Below, in pieces: positions 16,310-24,084 of a stretch of 62,858 nucleotides of DNA. The DNA comes from an uncultured Prevotellaceae bacterium. Its GTDB lineage: Bacteria > Bacteroidota > Bacteroidia > Bacteroidales > Bacteroidaceae. Each line of letters opens with the position of its first letter. Position 1 is the first letter of the stretch. The notes below the pieces were generated by a model, which was not told the origin of the DNA, did no database searches, and saw only the letters and a program-made list of their open reading frames with translations. A program made the position numbers and the translations under genes. The DNA lies in NCBI GenBank assembly GCA_902800495.1, contig CADCET010000020.1:1-62858 (forward strand), read 5' to 3'.

Positions 16310-17338
16310 ATGAAGAAGTTTCCGCTATTCATAGTATTGGCAGTTACCATCGCGGTATTGCTGGTCGTCAACCTGTTGCTCGGCACGGTGCGCATTCCCG
16401 TGGGCGACGTGTGCCGTATCCTGATGGGCGACACGTCGAACGAGATATGGACGAATATCGTGTTCAGCAGCCGACTGCCGCAGGCCCTGACAGCCATCAT
16501 GGCCGGTGCCGGACTGGCCGTCAGCGGCTTGCAGATGCAGACCGTCTTCCGTAATCCGCTGGCGGGCCCCTCGGTGCTCGGCATCAGCAACGGCTCGGCC
16601 CTCGGCGTGGCTTTCGTCGTCCTGCTGTCGGGACGGCTGGGCGGCGTGGCACTCAGTCGCTTAGGCTATCTCGGCGATGCCGCCATGAGCGTGGCAGCCA
16701 TCGTCGGCGCTCTGGCTGTGCTGTCGCTGATTCTCTGGATTTCGCAGAAGGTCAAGGGAAACGTCACCTTATTGATAATAGGCGTGATGATAGGCTATCT
16801 GGCCAACGCCATCATCGGCGTGCTGAAGTTCCTGTCGCCCGAGGAGGACGTCAAGGCGTTTGTCGTCTGGGGACTGGGGTCGTTCAGCCGTGTGTCGGGC
16901 GACGAGATGGTGCTGTTCATCGTGCTGATGGCTGTCCTGCTGCCGCTGGCCTGCCTCCTGGTAAAACCCATGAACCTGATGCTGCTGGGCGATAACTATG
17001 CCGCCAACCTCGGCCTGAACATTCGCCGCAGCCGTATGCTGGTCATCATCTCGTCGGGCGTGCTCGTGGCTATTGTCACGGCCTACTGCGGCCCCATCAT
17101 GTTCATCGGCTTGGCCGTGCCCCACCTGACGCGCGCCATCTTCCGTACCTCAGACCACCGCGTGCTGATGCCCGCCACAGCCCTCTGCGGGGCCGTCTTG
17201 GCGCTGCTGTGCAACCTCATTGCCCGCATGCCAGGCTTCGAAGGCGCGCTGCCCGTGAACTCGGTGACGGCACTCGTCGGTGCCCCCGTCATTGCCGCCG
17301 TCCTCTTCCGCCGCCGCAAGAACGACGTCGGCGAATAA
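16310..17338 (+). CDS. btuC: Corrinoid ABC transporter permease (BtuC/FecCD family)
   Basis: A 342-residue inner-membrane permease with about ten hydrophobic segments. Family marks include LPQALTAIMAGAGLAVSGLQMQ, NPLAGPSVLGISNG and GPIMFIGLAVPHLTR. ATG 16310 gives the usual MKKFPLF start; an upstream in-frame ATG (16274) would lie within the repeat region. The permease needs a BtuD-type ATPase, but the next gene is convergent, only 3 bases away and unrelated, and no ABC ATPase is found in the window. Confidence 0.88.
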   Translation: MKKFPLFIVLAVTIAVLLVVNLLLGTVRIPVGDVCRILMGDTSNEIWTNIVFSSRLPQALTAIMAGAGLAVSGLQMQTVFRNPLAGPSVLGISNGSALGVAFVVLLSGRLGGVALSRLGYLGDAAMSVAAIVGALAVLSLILWISQKVKGNVTLLIIGVMIGYLANAIIGVLKFLSPEEDVKAFVVWGLGSFSRVSGDEMVLFIVLMAVLLPLACLLVKPMNLMLLGDNYAANLGLNIRRSRMLVIISSGVLVAIVTAYCGPIMFIGLAVPHLTRAIFRTSDHRVLMPATALCGAVLALLCNLIARMPGFEGALPVNSVTALVGAPVIAAVLFRRRKNDVGE

Positions 17339-17341
17339 CAG

Positions 17342-18040
17342 CTATAGGATTGTCTTGATGTCGAGCAGGCGGTTCACCGTATGGGTGGGCACGTCGGACG
17401 GTTCGACGCCCCAGCGATTGAACAGAATGGTGTCGAGACCAGCGTTGTGGGCACCTACGATGTCGGTATTCAGGTTGTCGCCAATCATCAGCGTTGTCTC
17501 ACGTCGGGCGCCAGAGACCTTGAGCGCATAGTCGAAATACTGGGGCGAGGGCTTGTTGGCCCCGGCGTCCTCGCTCAGAATAATCGTGTCGAAATAGTCG
17601 CGCAGACCGCAGGCAGCTAACTTCTTGTATTGCACCTCGTGGAAGCCGTTGCTCGTCATGTGCATGCGGTAGCCGCGCTGACGGAGGTAGTCCATCAGCT
17701 CGTGGGCGCCCTCGACGACGCCCGGCTTCGACGAGCAGAACTCTAAGAAACGGTCGCTCATCTCGAGGCAGAGGGATTCGGTGACGGGCAAGCCGTCACC
17801 CACACTGAGGGGACGGCGGAAGCGCTCGACGATGAGGAAGGGACGCGTGATCTCGCCCCGTGAATAGCGGCTCCACAGGTCGATGTTTGCTGCCCAATAG
17901 GCGTCGTAGAACACCTGTGGGTCGGCAAACCAGCGCTCTAATTGGAAGGCTTCGAACGTCTCGCGCAGGGCGATGACGGCGTTGCCGTAGGTATCGTACA
18001 ATGTGTCGTCGAAGTCGATGAAAAGGTCGTTATAGTCCAT
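17342..18040 (-). CDS. HAD-superfamily phosphatase (YjjG-like)
   Basis: A 232-residue haloacid-dehalogenase fold hydrolase. Motif I is DFDDTLYDT, motif II TSNGF, motif III around NKPSPQYF, and motif IV GDNLNTDI. Relatives of YjjG remove phosphate from nucleotides. The start ATG at 18040 overlaps the end of cbiJD by 11 bases, so it is the last gene of the cbi operon. No cobC-type alpha-ribazole phosphatase is seen in the window, so this enzyme could fill that step (speculative); a nucleotide clean-up role is the default. Confidence 0.85.
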   Translation of the reverse strand: MDYNDLFIDFDDTLYDTYGNAVIALRETFEAFQLERWFADPQVFYDAYWAANIDLWSRYSRGEITRPFLIVERFRRPLSVGDGLPVTESLCLEMSDRFLEFCSSKPGVVEGAHELMDYLRQRGYRMHMTSNGFHEVQYKKLAACGLRDYFDTIILSEDAGANKPSPQYFDYALKVSGARRETTLMIGDNLNTDIVGAHNAGLDTILFNRWGVEPSDVPTHTVNRLLDIKTIL

Positions 18041-19796
18041 AGATCGTTCCGTTATCGTCAATGAGTAATATGGTGAGTTCGCCGTCGGGCAGCAGCGGAC
18101 GGCAATGTTCGGCACAATGGCCGATGACCGTCTTGGCAAAGTCCTGCTTCTTGTCGTCGGGCAGCATGTCCCACAGTTCGCGGGCCAGCGTGATGCCGCT
18201 GATGTCGGCGTCGCAGTCGGCCTCGCGAAGCATCTGTCGGATGAAGTCAAGGTCCATCGTGGTCTTGCGGCTATGGGTGTCGAGATGTCCCGCTGCTAAC
18301 TTCACGGCCTTGCCCAGCATGACGCCCAACGTCACCTGCCTGATGCCGAGGTCGTGGGCTATCTTCAACGTCTCGCCGATATAGTTGCCGTACTCCACGA
18401 AAGCCTGCTGGGGCAGGGCGGGGTAGAGCGCCTTCACGAAGCGTTCGCTCTTGCCGCCGCTGTTGATGACCACGCGCTCCGTGCCGCTGGCCTTGGCCAC
18501 CGTCATACACTTACGGATAGAGTCGATGAAGGCTTCCTCGGAGAAGGGTTTTACGATGCCCGAAACACCGATGATCGAGATGCCACCCTCGATGCCCAGA
18601 CGGGGGTTGAACGTACGGCGCGCAATCTCAGCACCTTGAGGGACGGAGATGGTGCAGACCCACCCCCGTCCCCTTTCTGTAGGGTGGGGAGTGATTAGTC
18701 TTTCAAGATTATTGCGAATCATCTCGCGCGGCCCTTTGTTGATGGCGGGAGAGCCGGGAGGGAAGTCGAAGCCCGGAAGGGTAAACCTTCCGACACCCTC
18801 GCCGCCTTCTATCACTAACCACTCCCCTCCATTCAGGGAGGGGCCGGGGGTGGGTCTGATCTCCGCCCTTACTTCAATGCCGTTGGTCACGTCAGGGTCG
18901 TCGCCCGCCTCCTTGATGCAGTAGGCGCAGCCCTTTCCCTCATATCCCACCGCCACCATGATTGTCTCGCCGTTGGGCAGCACCACCGGCACCTCGGCAG
19001 GCGTCTCACCATAGAGCAACTGGCGCGTTGCCGCCACTGCCGCTGCTGTTGCACACGTCCCCGTCGTCAGTCCGCTATGCAGCGGAAAGAACTCCGGCAG
19101 CAGGCGTTCCACGGTGCGCCGCAGTCCGTAGGGGCCGTTGACCGTATTGGCGAATGACAGTCGTGGTCGTTTCAGGGCGATGATACGCATGCCCTTGGCG
19201 CGGGCTTCGGCCACTTTCTCGACGAAGCCGCCGCTGAGACCGCTCTCCTTCAGCAGGATGGCGTCGGCCGGGGGCATCGTGCCGTCTTCGTAGTAACAGA
19301 GCTGGTCGTCGGTAGCCCCCTGCTCGTGGGCCAACAGAATACTGCTCTCGCGATTCAGGATGCGGTAGACGATGCGCACGCCCTGAGCTTCCAGATGCTT
19401 GAGCTTGCCGATGCTTTGTACGCCGGTTGTGGCTAAGAGTGTCTTTCCGTGTAAGTCTGCTGCTACGATATCCGTGTAGTCGTCAATCCACGTGATGTCC
19501 TCGTCGCGTGGCGGATAGATGCGTTCGTAGCGGACGACGGGCAGTCCCATGCTGGCAATCGTCTCGTGCAGCCGTGAGGCAAAAGGGTGGGCAGCATCGA
19601 CGATGAGCCGTATGTCGTGCTCGCGGCAGAACAGCCGCATGGCCTCGGCATCCAGCGCCCCGTCCGTGCGTTGTCCGTTGTGCAGCACAATGTCCTGCTC
19701 TCCCGTCTTGGTACTATAATAATAAGGTGTACCCGCTTCCTCGAGCACCTCCACGGCCTTGCGGCCCTCCGTCGTTCCTCCAAAAACCAGTATCAT
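18030..19796 (-). CDS. cbiJD: CbiJ-CbiD fusion: cobalt-precorrin-6A reductase / cobalt-precorrin-5B C1-methyltransferase
   Basis: A 588-residue bifunctional enzyme. Residues 1-238 are CbiJ (FGGTTEGRKAVEVL at the nucleotide-binding start; DAAHPFASRLHE). CbiD begins about residue 239 with the hallmark LHSGLTTGTCATAAA and includes AGDDPDVTNG, GGEGVGRFTLPG and NPRLGIEGGISIIG. The longer ORF upstream of ATG 19796 is an artefact. Two loops in the CbiD part (about residues 315-326 and 367-379) are encoded by the arms of an inverted repeat, yet the catalytic motifs are intact. The start overlaps the cbiGF stop by 4 bases. Confidence 0.93.
   Translation of the reverse strand: MILVFGGTTEGRKAVEVLEEAGTPYYYSTKTGEQDIVLHNGQRTDGALDAEAMRLFCREHDIRLIVDAAHPFASRLHETIASMGLPVVRYERIYPPRDEDITWIDDYTDIVAADLHGKTLLATTGVQSIGKLKHLEAQGVRIVYRILNRESSILLAHEQGATDDQLCYYEDGTMPPADAILLKESGLSGGFVEKVAEARAKGMRIIALKRPRLSFANTVNGPYGLRRTVERLLPEFFPLHSGLTTGTCATAAAVAATRQLLYGETPAEVPVVLPNGETIMVAVGYEGKGCAYCIKEAGDDPDVTNGIEVRAEIRPTPGPSLNGGEWLVIEGGEGVGRFTLPGFDFPPGSPAINKGPREMIRNNLERLITPHPTERGRGWVCTISVPQGAEIARRTFNPRLGIEGGISIIGVSGIVKPFSEEAFIDSIRKCMTVAKASGTERVVINSGGKSERFVKALYPALPQQAFVEYGNYIGETLKIAHDLGIRQVTLGVMLGKAVKLAAGHLDTHSRKTTMDLDFIRQMLREADCDADISGITLARELWDMLPDDKKQDFAKTVIGHCAEHCRPLLPDGELTILLIDDNGTIYGL
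18658..18855. repeat. Inverted-repeat pair inserted in frame in cbiD
   Basis: Arm 18658-18698 (ACCCACCCCCGTCCCC type) and arm 18816-18855 (GGGGCCGGGGGTGGGT type) are inverse copies of about 40 bases with roughly 80 percent match. They encode PTPGPSLNGGEW and LITPHPTERGRGW, two loops that canonical CbiD lacks, with normal CbiD sequence between them. Confidence 0.8.
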
Positions 19797-21625
19797 GCCT
19801 CTCCTTGACGGAACAGATGGGTGAAATGCTTCGAGTAGAGCTCTGACAAGCCCTGGCGGTTGTCGATAGCTTCGCCGACGACGATCATCGTGGTGAGGGT
19901 GAGACGGTTGTCGTGAACAATCTTGGCAAGGTCTTTCAATACGCCACGATAAATCTTCTGGTCGGGCCACGTCAGGTGGTAGCAGGCGGCGACGGGGGTG
20001 TCGTCGGGGTACTCCTTCAAAAGCTGTTCCTGGACATCGTCGACGATGGCGGCAGAGAGGAAGATACACATCGTAGACTGGCTGCGGGCCAGCAGATGGA
20101 GCTGCTCGCGCTCAGGCATCGGCGTGCGACCCTCACCACGGGTGAGGATGATGGTCTGCGTGCGCTCGGGGATGGTGAACTGCGAGCGCAGTTCGGCGGC
20201 GGCAGCAAGGAACGACGAGATGCCGGGGGTGATGTGGTAGGACATGCCCTCGCGGTCGAAGAAGGCCATCTGCTCCTGAATGGCGCCGAAGATGCAGGGG
20301 TCGCCGGTGTGCAGGCGGACGATGAAGTGGCCGCGGTCGTAGTGCTCCTTCATCAGCGCGCATTGTTCCTCGAGGTTCATGTCGGCAGAGGAGCGGACGA
20401 CGGCACCGGGCTTGTGGCATTCGGTCAATGCTTTGGGGACGAGGCTTCCGGCATAGAGGATGAGGTCGGCCCGCTCCAGCATCTTGCGGCCGCGGACGCT
20501 GATCAGGTCGGGGTCGCCGGGGCCGGCGCCGACGATCTCGATATGAGCCTCGGCGGGGGCGCTCGGCCCTTGGGACGCTTCGCCATGCGAAGAACCGCCG
20601 AGCACACGACTTTTGCGGAGATGGGCGTGGTCGATGGCGAGGGCTGCCGTCCAGTTCTTGCCCTTCACCTTGGGGATGATGAGCTGGCCATGATTGGAGC
20701 CTAAAATGGCGGCGGCCTCGCAGACGCTGGGGGTGCCGACGTGCTTGGCAACCGTTGCGCTGGGGTTGGGCACGTCGACGGCGGCGAGCTCTTCAGCAGT
20801 ATAGAAGACCACCTCTTCGTCGTATTCATCTACGAGCATCGCACAGAACTCCTCCTCCTCTTTCACGTCGATGGTGCAATACCGGTGGGCGCAGGGCAGG
20901 ATGCCACGATTGGCAAAGGCCTCGTCAATCTCGTCGTAGATATACTCGTAGTCGTCGGGATGATGAGCCAGTCCGAAGCCTATCGTCCCCACCATGGGCA
21001 CGAAATGGAGTTCGAGCATACCATAGGGCGCCGAGCGGTTGTAAGGCGACACGATAATCAGCAACTTGTATTTCCGAGGGTCGGCCTCGCTGATGTCGTT
21101 GATGATGGTGACGTGGTCGGGCTTGGTGGCCTCCAAGTAGTCTGTTCCTTCGTCGCGGGCTTCGAGCAGCAGGGCCGTTGGCTTGCGGTTGACGAAGGCG
21201 AAGATGCAGGCGTTCATATCGTCGATATCGCTGGCGACAGGCCAGTCGAAGCGCTTCTCGAAGGTGTCGAGTGCCCAGAGTCCGGCGTTGTCGCTCTGGG
21301 TGGTGATCACTTCGTGGGCACCGAGGATGTCGGCTATCTGGCGCGTCAGGTCGTTGGCACCGCCGACGTGGCCGCTTAATACTGATATGACGTTGCGCCC
21401 GAAGCTGTCGATACAGACGACGGCGGGGTCGGTGTGCTTGTCGTCGACGAGCGGGGCGATGGTGCGTACGCAGATGCCCATAGCGCCGATGAATACGAAG
21501 GCATCGTAGTCGTGCCAACGGGTGGCGACGGCGTTGCGGCTGATGCTGTCGGCCTTGAGTGCCGACAACAGTTGGTCGGCAATGTTCCTGCCTTCGCTGC
21601 TGATGGTGATGATGGCTGTTTTCAT
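19793..21625 (-). CDS. cbiGF: CbiG-CbiF fusion: cobalt-precorrin-5A hydrolase / cobalt-precorrin-4 C11-methyltransferase
   Basis: A 610-residue bifunctional enzyme. The N-terminal CbiG part opens ring D lactone and releases acetaldehyde; marks include GAMGICVRTIAPLV, SVLSGHVGGANDLT, and a C-terminal subdomain with GLAHH and NPSATVAKHVGTPSVCEAAA. After a small Gly/Ser/Ala linker (about 343-361), CbiF starts IEIVGAGPGDPDLISVRG and shows LYAGSLVP, LHTGDPCIFGA and TPGISSFLAAAA, typical of SAM-dependent tetrapyrrole methylases. It is co-transcribed with cbiJD (4-base overlap) and lies 9 bases after the isomerase-like gene. Confidence 0.93.
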   Translation of the reverse strand: MKTAIITISSEGRNIADQLLSALKADSISRNAVATRWHDYDAFVFIGAMGICVRTIAPLVDDKHTDPAVVCIDSFGRNVISVLSGHVGGANDLTRQIADILGAHEVITTQSDNAGLWALDTFEKRFDWPVASDIDDMNACIFAFVNRKPTALLLEARDEGTDYLEATKPDHVTIINDISEADPRKYKLLIIVSPYNRSAPYGMLELHFVPMVGTIGFGLAHHPDDYEYIYDEIDEAFANRGILPCAHRYCTIDVKEEEEFCAMLVDEYDEEVVFYTAEELAAVDVPNPSATVAKHVGTPSVCEAAAILGSNHGQLIIPKVKGKNWTAALAIDHAHLRKSRVLGGSSHGEASQGPSAPAEAHIEIVGAGPGDPDLISVRGRKMLERADLILYAGSLVPKALTECHKPGAVVRSSADMNLEEQCALMKEHYDRGHFIVRLHTGDPCIFGAIQEQMAFFDREGMSYHITPGISSFLAAAAELRSQFTIPERTQTIILTRGEGRTPMPEREQLHLLARSQSTMCIFLSAAIVDDVQEQLLKEYPDDTPVAACYHLTWPDQKIYRGVLKDLAKIVHDNRLTLTTMIVVGEAIDNRQGLSELYSKHFTHLFRQGEA

Positions 21626-21634
21626 GATAGCTGT

Positions 21635-22780
21635 TTATAGCATGTTCTCTAAAAGTTCCTGGTGATGACCAGGCAGGATGATGTGGTGATTGCCGATGGG
21701 GTTGCTGAGGAAGTAGCTCTTGGTGAGACTCTTGTCCTTCAGTAGTATCACCTGCTGGGTACGGCAGAGGTCTGGCTTGGCCTCGTTGCGGAGCAGAGTG
21801 CCCTCGGCAATGAAGTGGCGCGTGAGGTCGCCAGAGACCTTGAAGACGGTGACGGGGCCTTCCTTCATATAGCCTCTCACGCCTGTGCCGATGCCCGACT
21901 CGTAGTGCGTGTCCAACTCGTAGCGCACCACCATATCAAGGGGTATGGTGCAATGGGCAAACAGCATCTCGCCCGTCTCGGGATTGATGGCCGAAGGGTT
22001 AGCCTGAAAACCCGAGATACCCAATAGCGAACGGCTGATCATCATCGTGAGCATAGCAGGTATATCACCCTCACAGCCAGCTATATATCCTTCGGCGTTC
22101 AATCTTGCCAACGGCAGGCAGCCAGTGTCTTTTACGGCCGTCAACAGGTCGAAACAACGAAGGGTGAAACCCTGCAGCTGATACTTGGCGATGATGGTTT
22201 TCAGCGCCTTGTAGATGGCGTCCTCTTGCTCTGCCTTGACGCCGTCTATCAGTTCCTGAATAGGCACGTCGACCAGCGTGATGCCTAATCGCTCGTTAAT
22301 CTTTTCTTTGTCGGCATGACTCGAAATGAGCCAGTCTGACGGCTCGCCGATGACACCGAGTCTTGTGCCGTTGAGCGTCTGGCGGGCTTGCGCCACTTTC
22401 GACAGGATGGTGATGCGACGGGCAATGTAGTGGCTACTGCCATGGATAATCTCGCCTTGGATGCCGCGTTGCCTGAGGTAGGAGAGAATCTCCATCGAGG
22501 CGGCGAGTGAGTTGCTCTTGCCCGACGTCAGCAGATAGAAGGGCGCCGTCGATTTCTCTTGGAGTTCAGGCAACAGGCGACGGAAGATGCCCTCCGTGCC
22601 TCCTGTCCTGACGTAAATCAGACTGAGCGTCTGACGACCATAGTCGCTATAGTCGCTGCCTTTCAGCTGATACTCGATGCCGAGGCTTCCGAGAAATTCG
22701 TTGGTCACGGCACTTACCGCCTTCTCGTCGTGCAGTTCCGACGTGAGCGTATAGATGGCAATCGTCTGGTTCTCTGTCAT
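21635..22780 (-). CDS. Sugar-isomerase-like protein (L-fucose isomerase-related, COG2407 type)
   Basis: A 381-residue protein resembling the short class of L-fucose/L-arabinose isomerase relatives: APFYLLTSGKSNSLAASMEILSYL, LGVIGEPSDWLISS, GCLPLARLNAEGYIAGCEGDIPAML, and a C-terminal half with metal-site-like acidic and His residues (FAHCTIPLD; GEMLFAHC). It is shorter than FucI (about 590) or AraA (about 500). It overlaps the GH8 gene by 4 bases and sits inside the cbi operon, so it is co-expressed with corrin synthesis genes. Substrate unknown; no direct role in B12 synthesis is known to me. Confidence 0.7.
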   Translation of the reverse strand: MTENQTIAIYTLTSELHDEKAVSAVTNEFLGSLGIEYQLKGSDYSDYGRQTLSLIYVRTGGTEGIFRRLLPELQEKSTAPFYLLTSGKSNSLAASMEILSYLRQRGIQGEIIHGSSHYIARRITILSKVAQARQTLNGTRLGVIGEPSDWLISSHADKEKINERLGITLVDVPIQELIDGVKAEQEDAIYKALKTIIAKYQLQGFTLRCFDLLTAVKDTGCLPLARLNAEGYIAGCEGDIPAMLTMMISRSLLGISGFQANPSAINPETGEMLFAHCTIPLDMVVRYELDTHYESGIGTGVRGYMKEGPVTVFKVSGDLTRHFIAEGTLLRNEAKPDLCRTQQVILLKDKSLTKSYFLSNPIGNHHIILPGHHQELLENML

Positions 22781-24084
22781 GGTTTCTTGTTTTGTGATTC
22801 AGGGGTGATAATACGGTAGTTGCCACTCAGGTGCATGAAGGCAAAGAGGCGGAGCAGACCGTCGTAGTAGGCGTCGAAGTAGCCGTCGTCGAAAGGCTCG
22901 TGCTTCATGTTCCACAGGTGGTCGACAAACTCCTTGCTCTTTGCGTGGCTGCACATCATCGAGGCAGCGGCAGAGGTGGCCACCAGTCCAATGCTGTGGC
23001 GCAACTTGCGGAAGCCGCCGGCCTGCAGTATCTCGAAGCCCTCAGGGAGCGTGCCGTCCGTGCGGTACTGGTCGACAAAGGTGTTGACGCCCTGACTGTA
23101 GAGGAAGTTCTGGATGGTCTCGCCATACTGGCGCTGCCACTCGCCGTCGGCGCAGCTCCATTCGTAGTCGAGCGTGATGTTCATCGGCACGCGCCATGAG
23201 TCGTAGCGGAAGTTGTTGTTGCCGTTGCGGCGGGGAGCCTCGCCCTGCGGACGCTGTGGCATACCGGGGAATCGTGGCATCTGCATCTCGCTGCCGTCGT
23301 ACTGACACTGGTCGCCGTTCAGGCCCGTCTGCTTATTGATACATGTGTGAAGGAAGTCGCGGCTCTTCTGGGCGCACTCGTTCCACAAGTCGCTACGCCC
23401 GTCGTCGGCCCAGCGTGCCCACACCTCGTAGAAGGCCGGGATGTGATAGCTGGGATCGGTGAAACGCTGGCCGAAGCCGTCGGGTGTGAAGGTGATGAGC
23501 TTGGTCTCAGGGTCTATGAGGTATGTGTTGTCGTGCGGCTGAATGCAGTCGAGGATATGCTGCGCCTCGGCCTTGTAGTTGATGCCTGTGTCGTTGCCCC
23601 AGCGGTTGGAGGCAAAGATGAGGGCGGTGATGAAGTAGAGCTCGCCGTCGGAGGCTGCTCCCTGGGCGTTGCGCGTGCCGTCGGTCTTGCAGCTCCAGGC
23701 GAAGTAGCCCTTGCGCACGCCGTCCTGATGCTGCATATAGCGCTTGCTCCAGCGCCACAGGCGGTCGAAGATGTCCTTCTCGCCGAACTGCACGGCAATC
23801 ATCATGCCGTAGGACATACCTTCGGTGCGGGCGTCGTTGTTCTTGATGTCAGAGACGTAGCCCATCGAGTCGCCTACCTCGAAGTAGACCTTGTTGGGGC
23901 CACGGAACACGTCGTTGAACACTTCCTTCACTTTGGCGTCGACGTCGGCCTGCTTGTAGCCCATCTCGACGAAGAGGTTGCGGTACTGGCCGGTTTCGAA
24001 CGCGCCTTTCTTCCAAGGTGTGAGTGCCGCTGCATGGACGGCGAGCATCAGCAAAGATGCAAGAATCATCGTTTTCTTCATCAT
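22777..24084 (-). CDS. Glycoside hydrolase family 8, probably reducing-end xylose-releasing exo-oligoxylanase
   Basis: A 435-residue secreted enzyme with a signal peptide (residues 1-20, AVHAAA). GH8 catalytic positions are visible: general acid Glu 88 in ARTEGMSYGMM, Asp 146 in ASDGELYF, and general base Asp 295 in RYDSWRVPMN. The 58-residue spacing between the first two equals that recalled for the exo-oligoxylanase Rex (Glu70, Asp128). The gap to the base is longer by a Met/Pro-rich insert (about 267-290). It would cut xylose from the reducing end of xylo-oligosaccharides. It is wedged between cbiET and the isomerase gene with 4-base overlaps on both sides, an odd place for a glycosidase. 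Confidence 0.88.
   Translation of the reverse strand: MMKKTMILASLLMLAVHAAALTPWKKGAFETGQYRNLFVEMGYKQADVDAKVKEVFNDVFRGPNKVYFEVGDSMGYVSDIKNNDARTEGMSYGMMIAVQFGEKDIFDRLWRWSKRYMQHQDGVRKGYFAWSCKTDGTRNAQGAASDGELYFITALIFASNRWGNDTGINYKAEAQHILDCIQPHDNTYLIDPETKLITFTPDGFGQRFTDPSYHIPAFYEVWARWADDGRSDLWNECAQKSRDFLHTCINKQTGLNGDQCQYDGSEMQMPRFPGMPQRPQGEAPRRNGNNNFRYDSWRVPMNITLDYEWSCADGEWQRQYGETIQNFLYSQGVNTFVDQYRTDGTLPEGFEILQAGGFRKLRHSIGLVATSAAASMMCSHAKSKEFVDHLWNMKHEPFDDGYFDAYYDGLLRLFAFMHLSGNYRIITPESQNKKP

Noticed and set aside
17700-17850. RRPLSVGDG segment of the HAD protein as another repeat insert
   Set aside because: The DNA shows no clear tandem or inverted repeat and the RFRRPL part looks native to the family.
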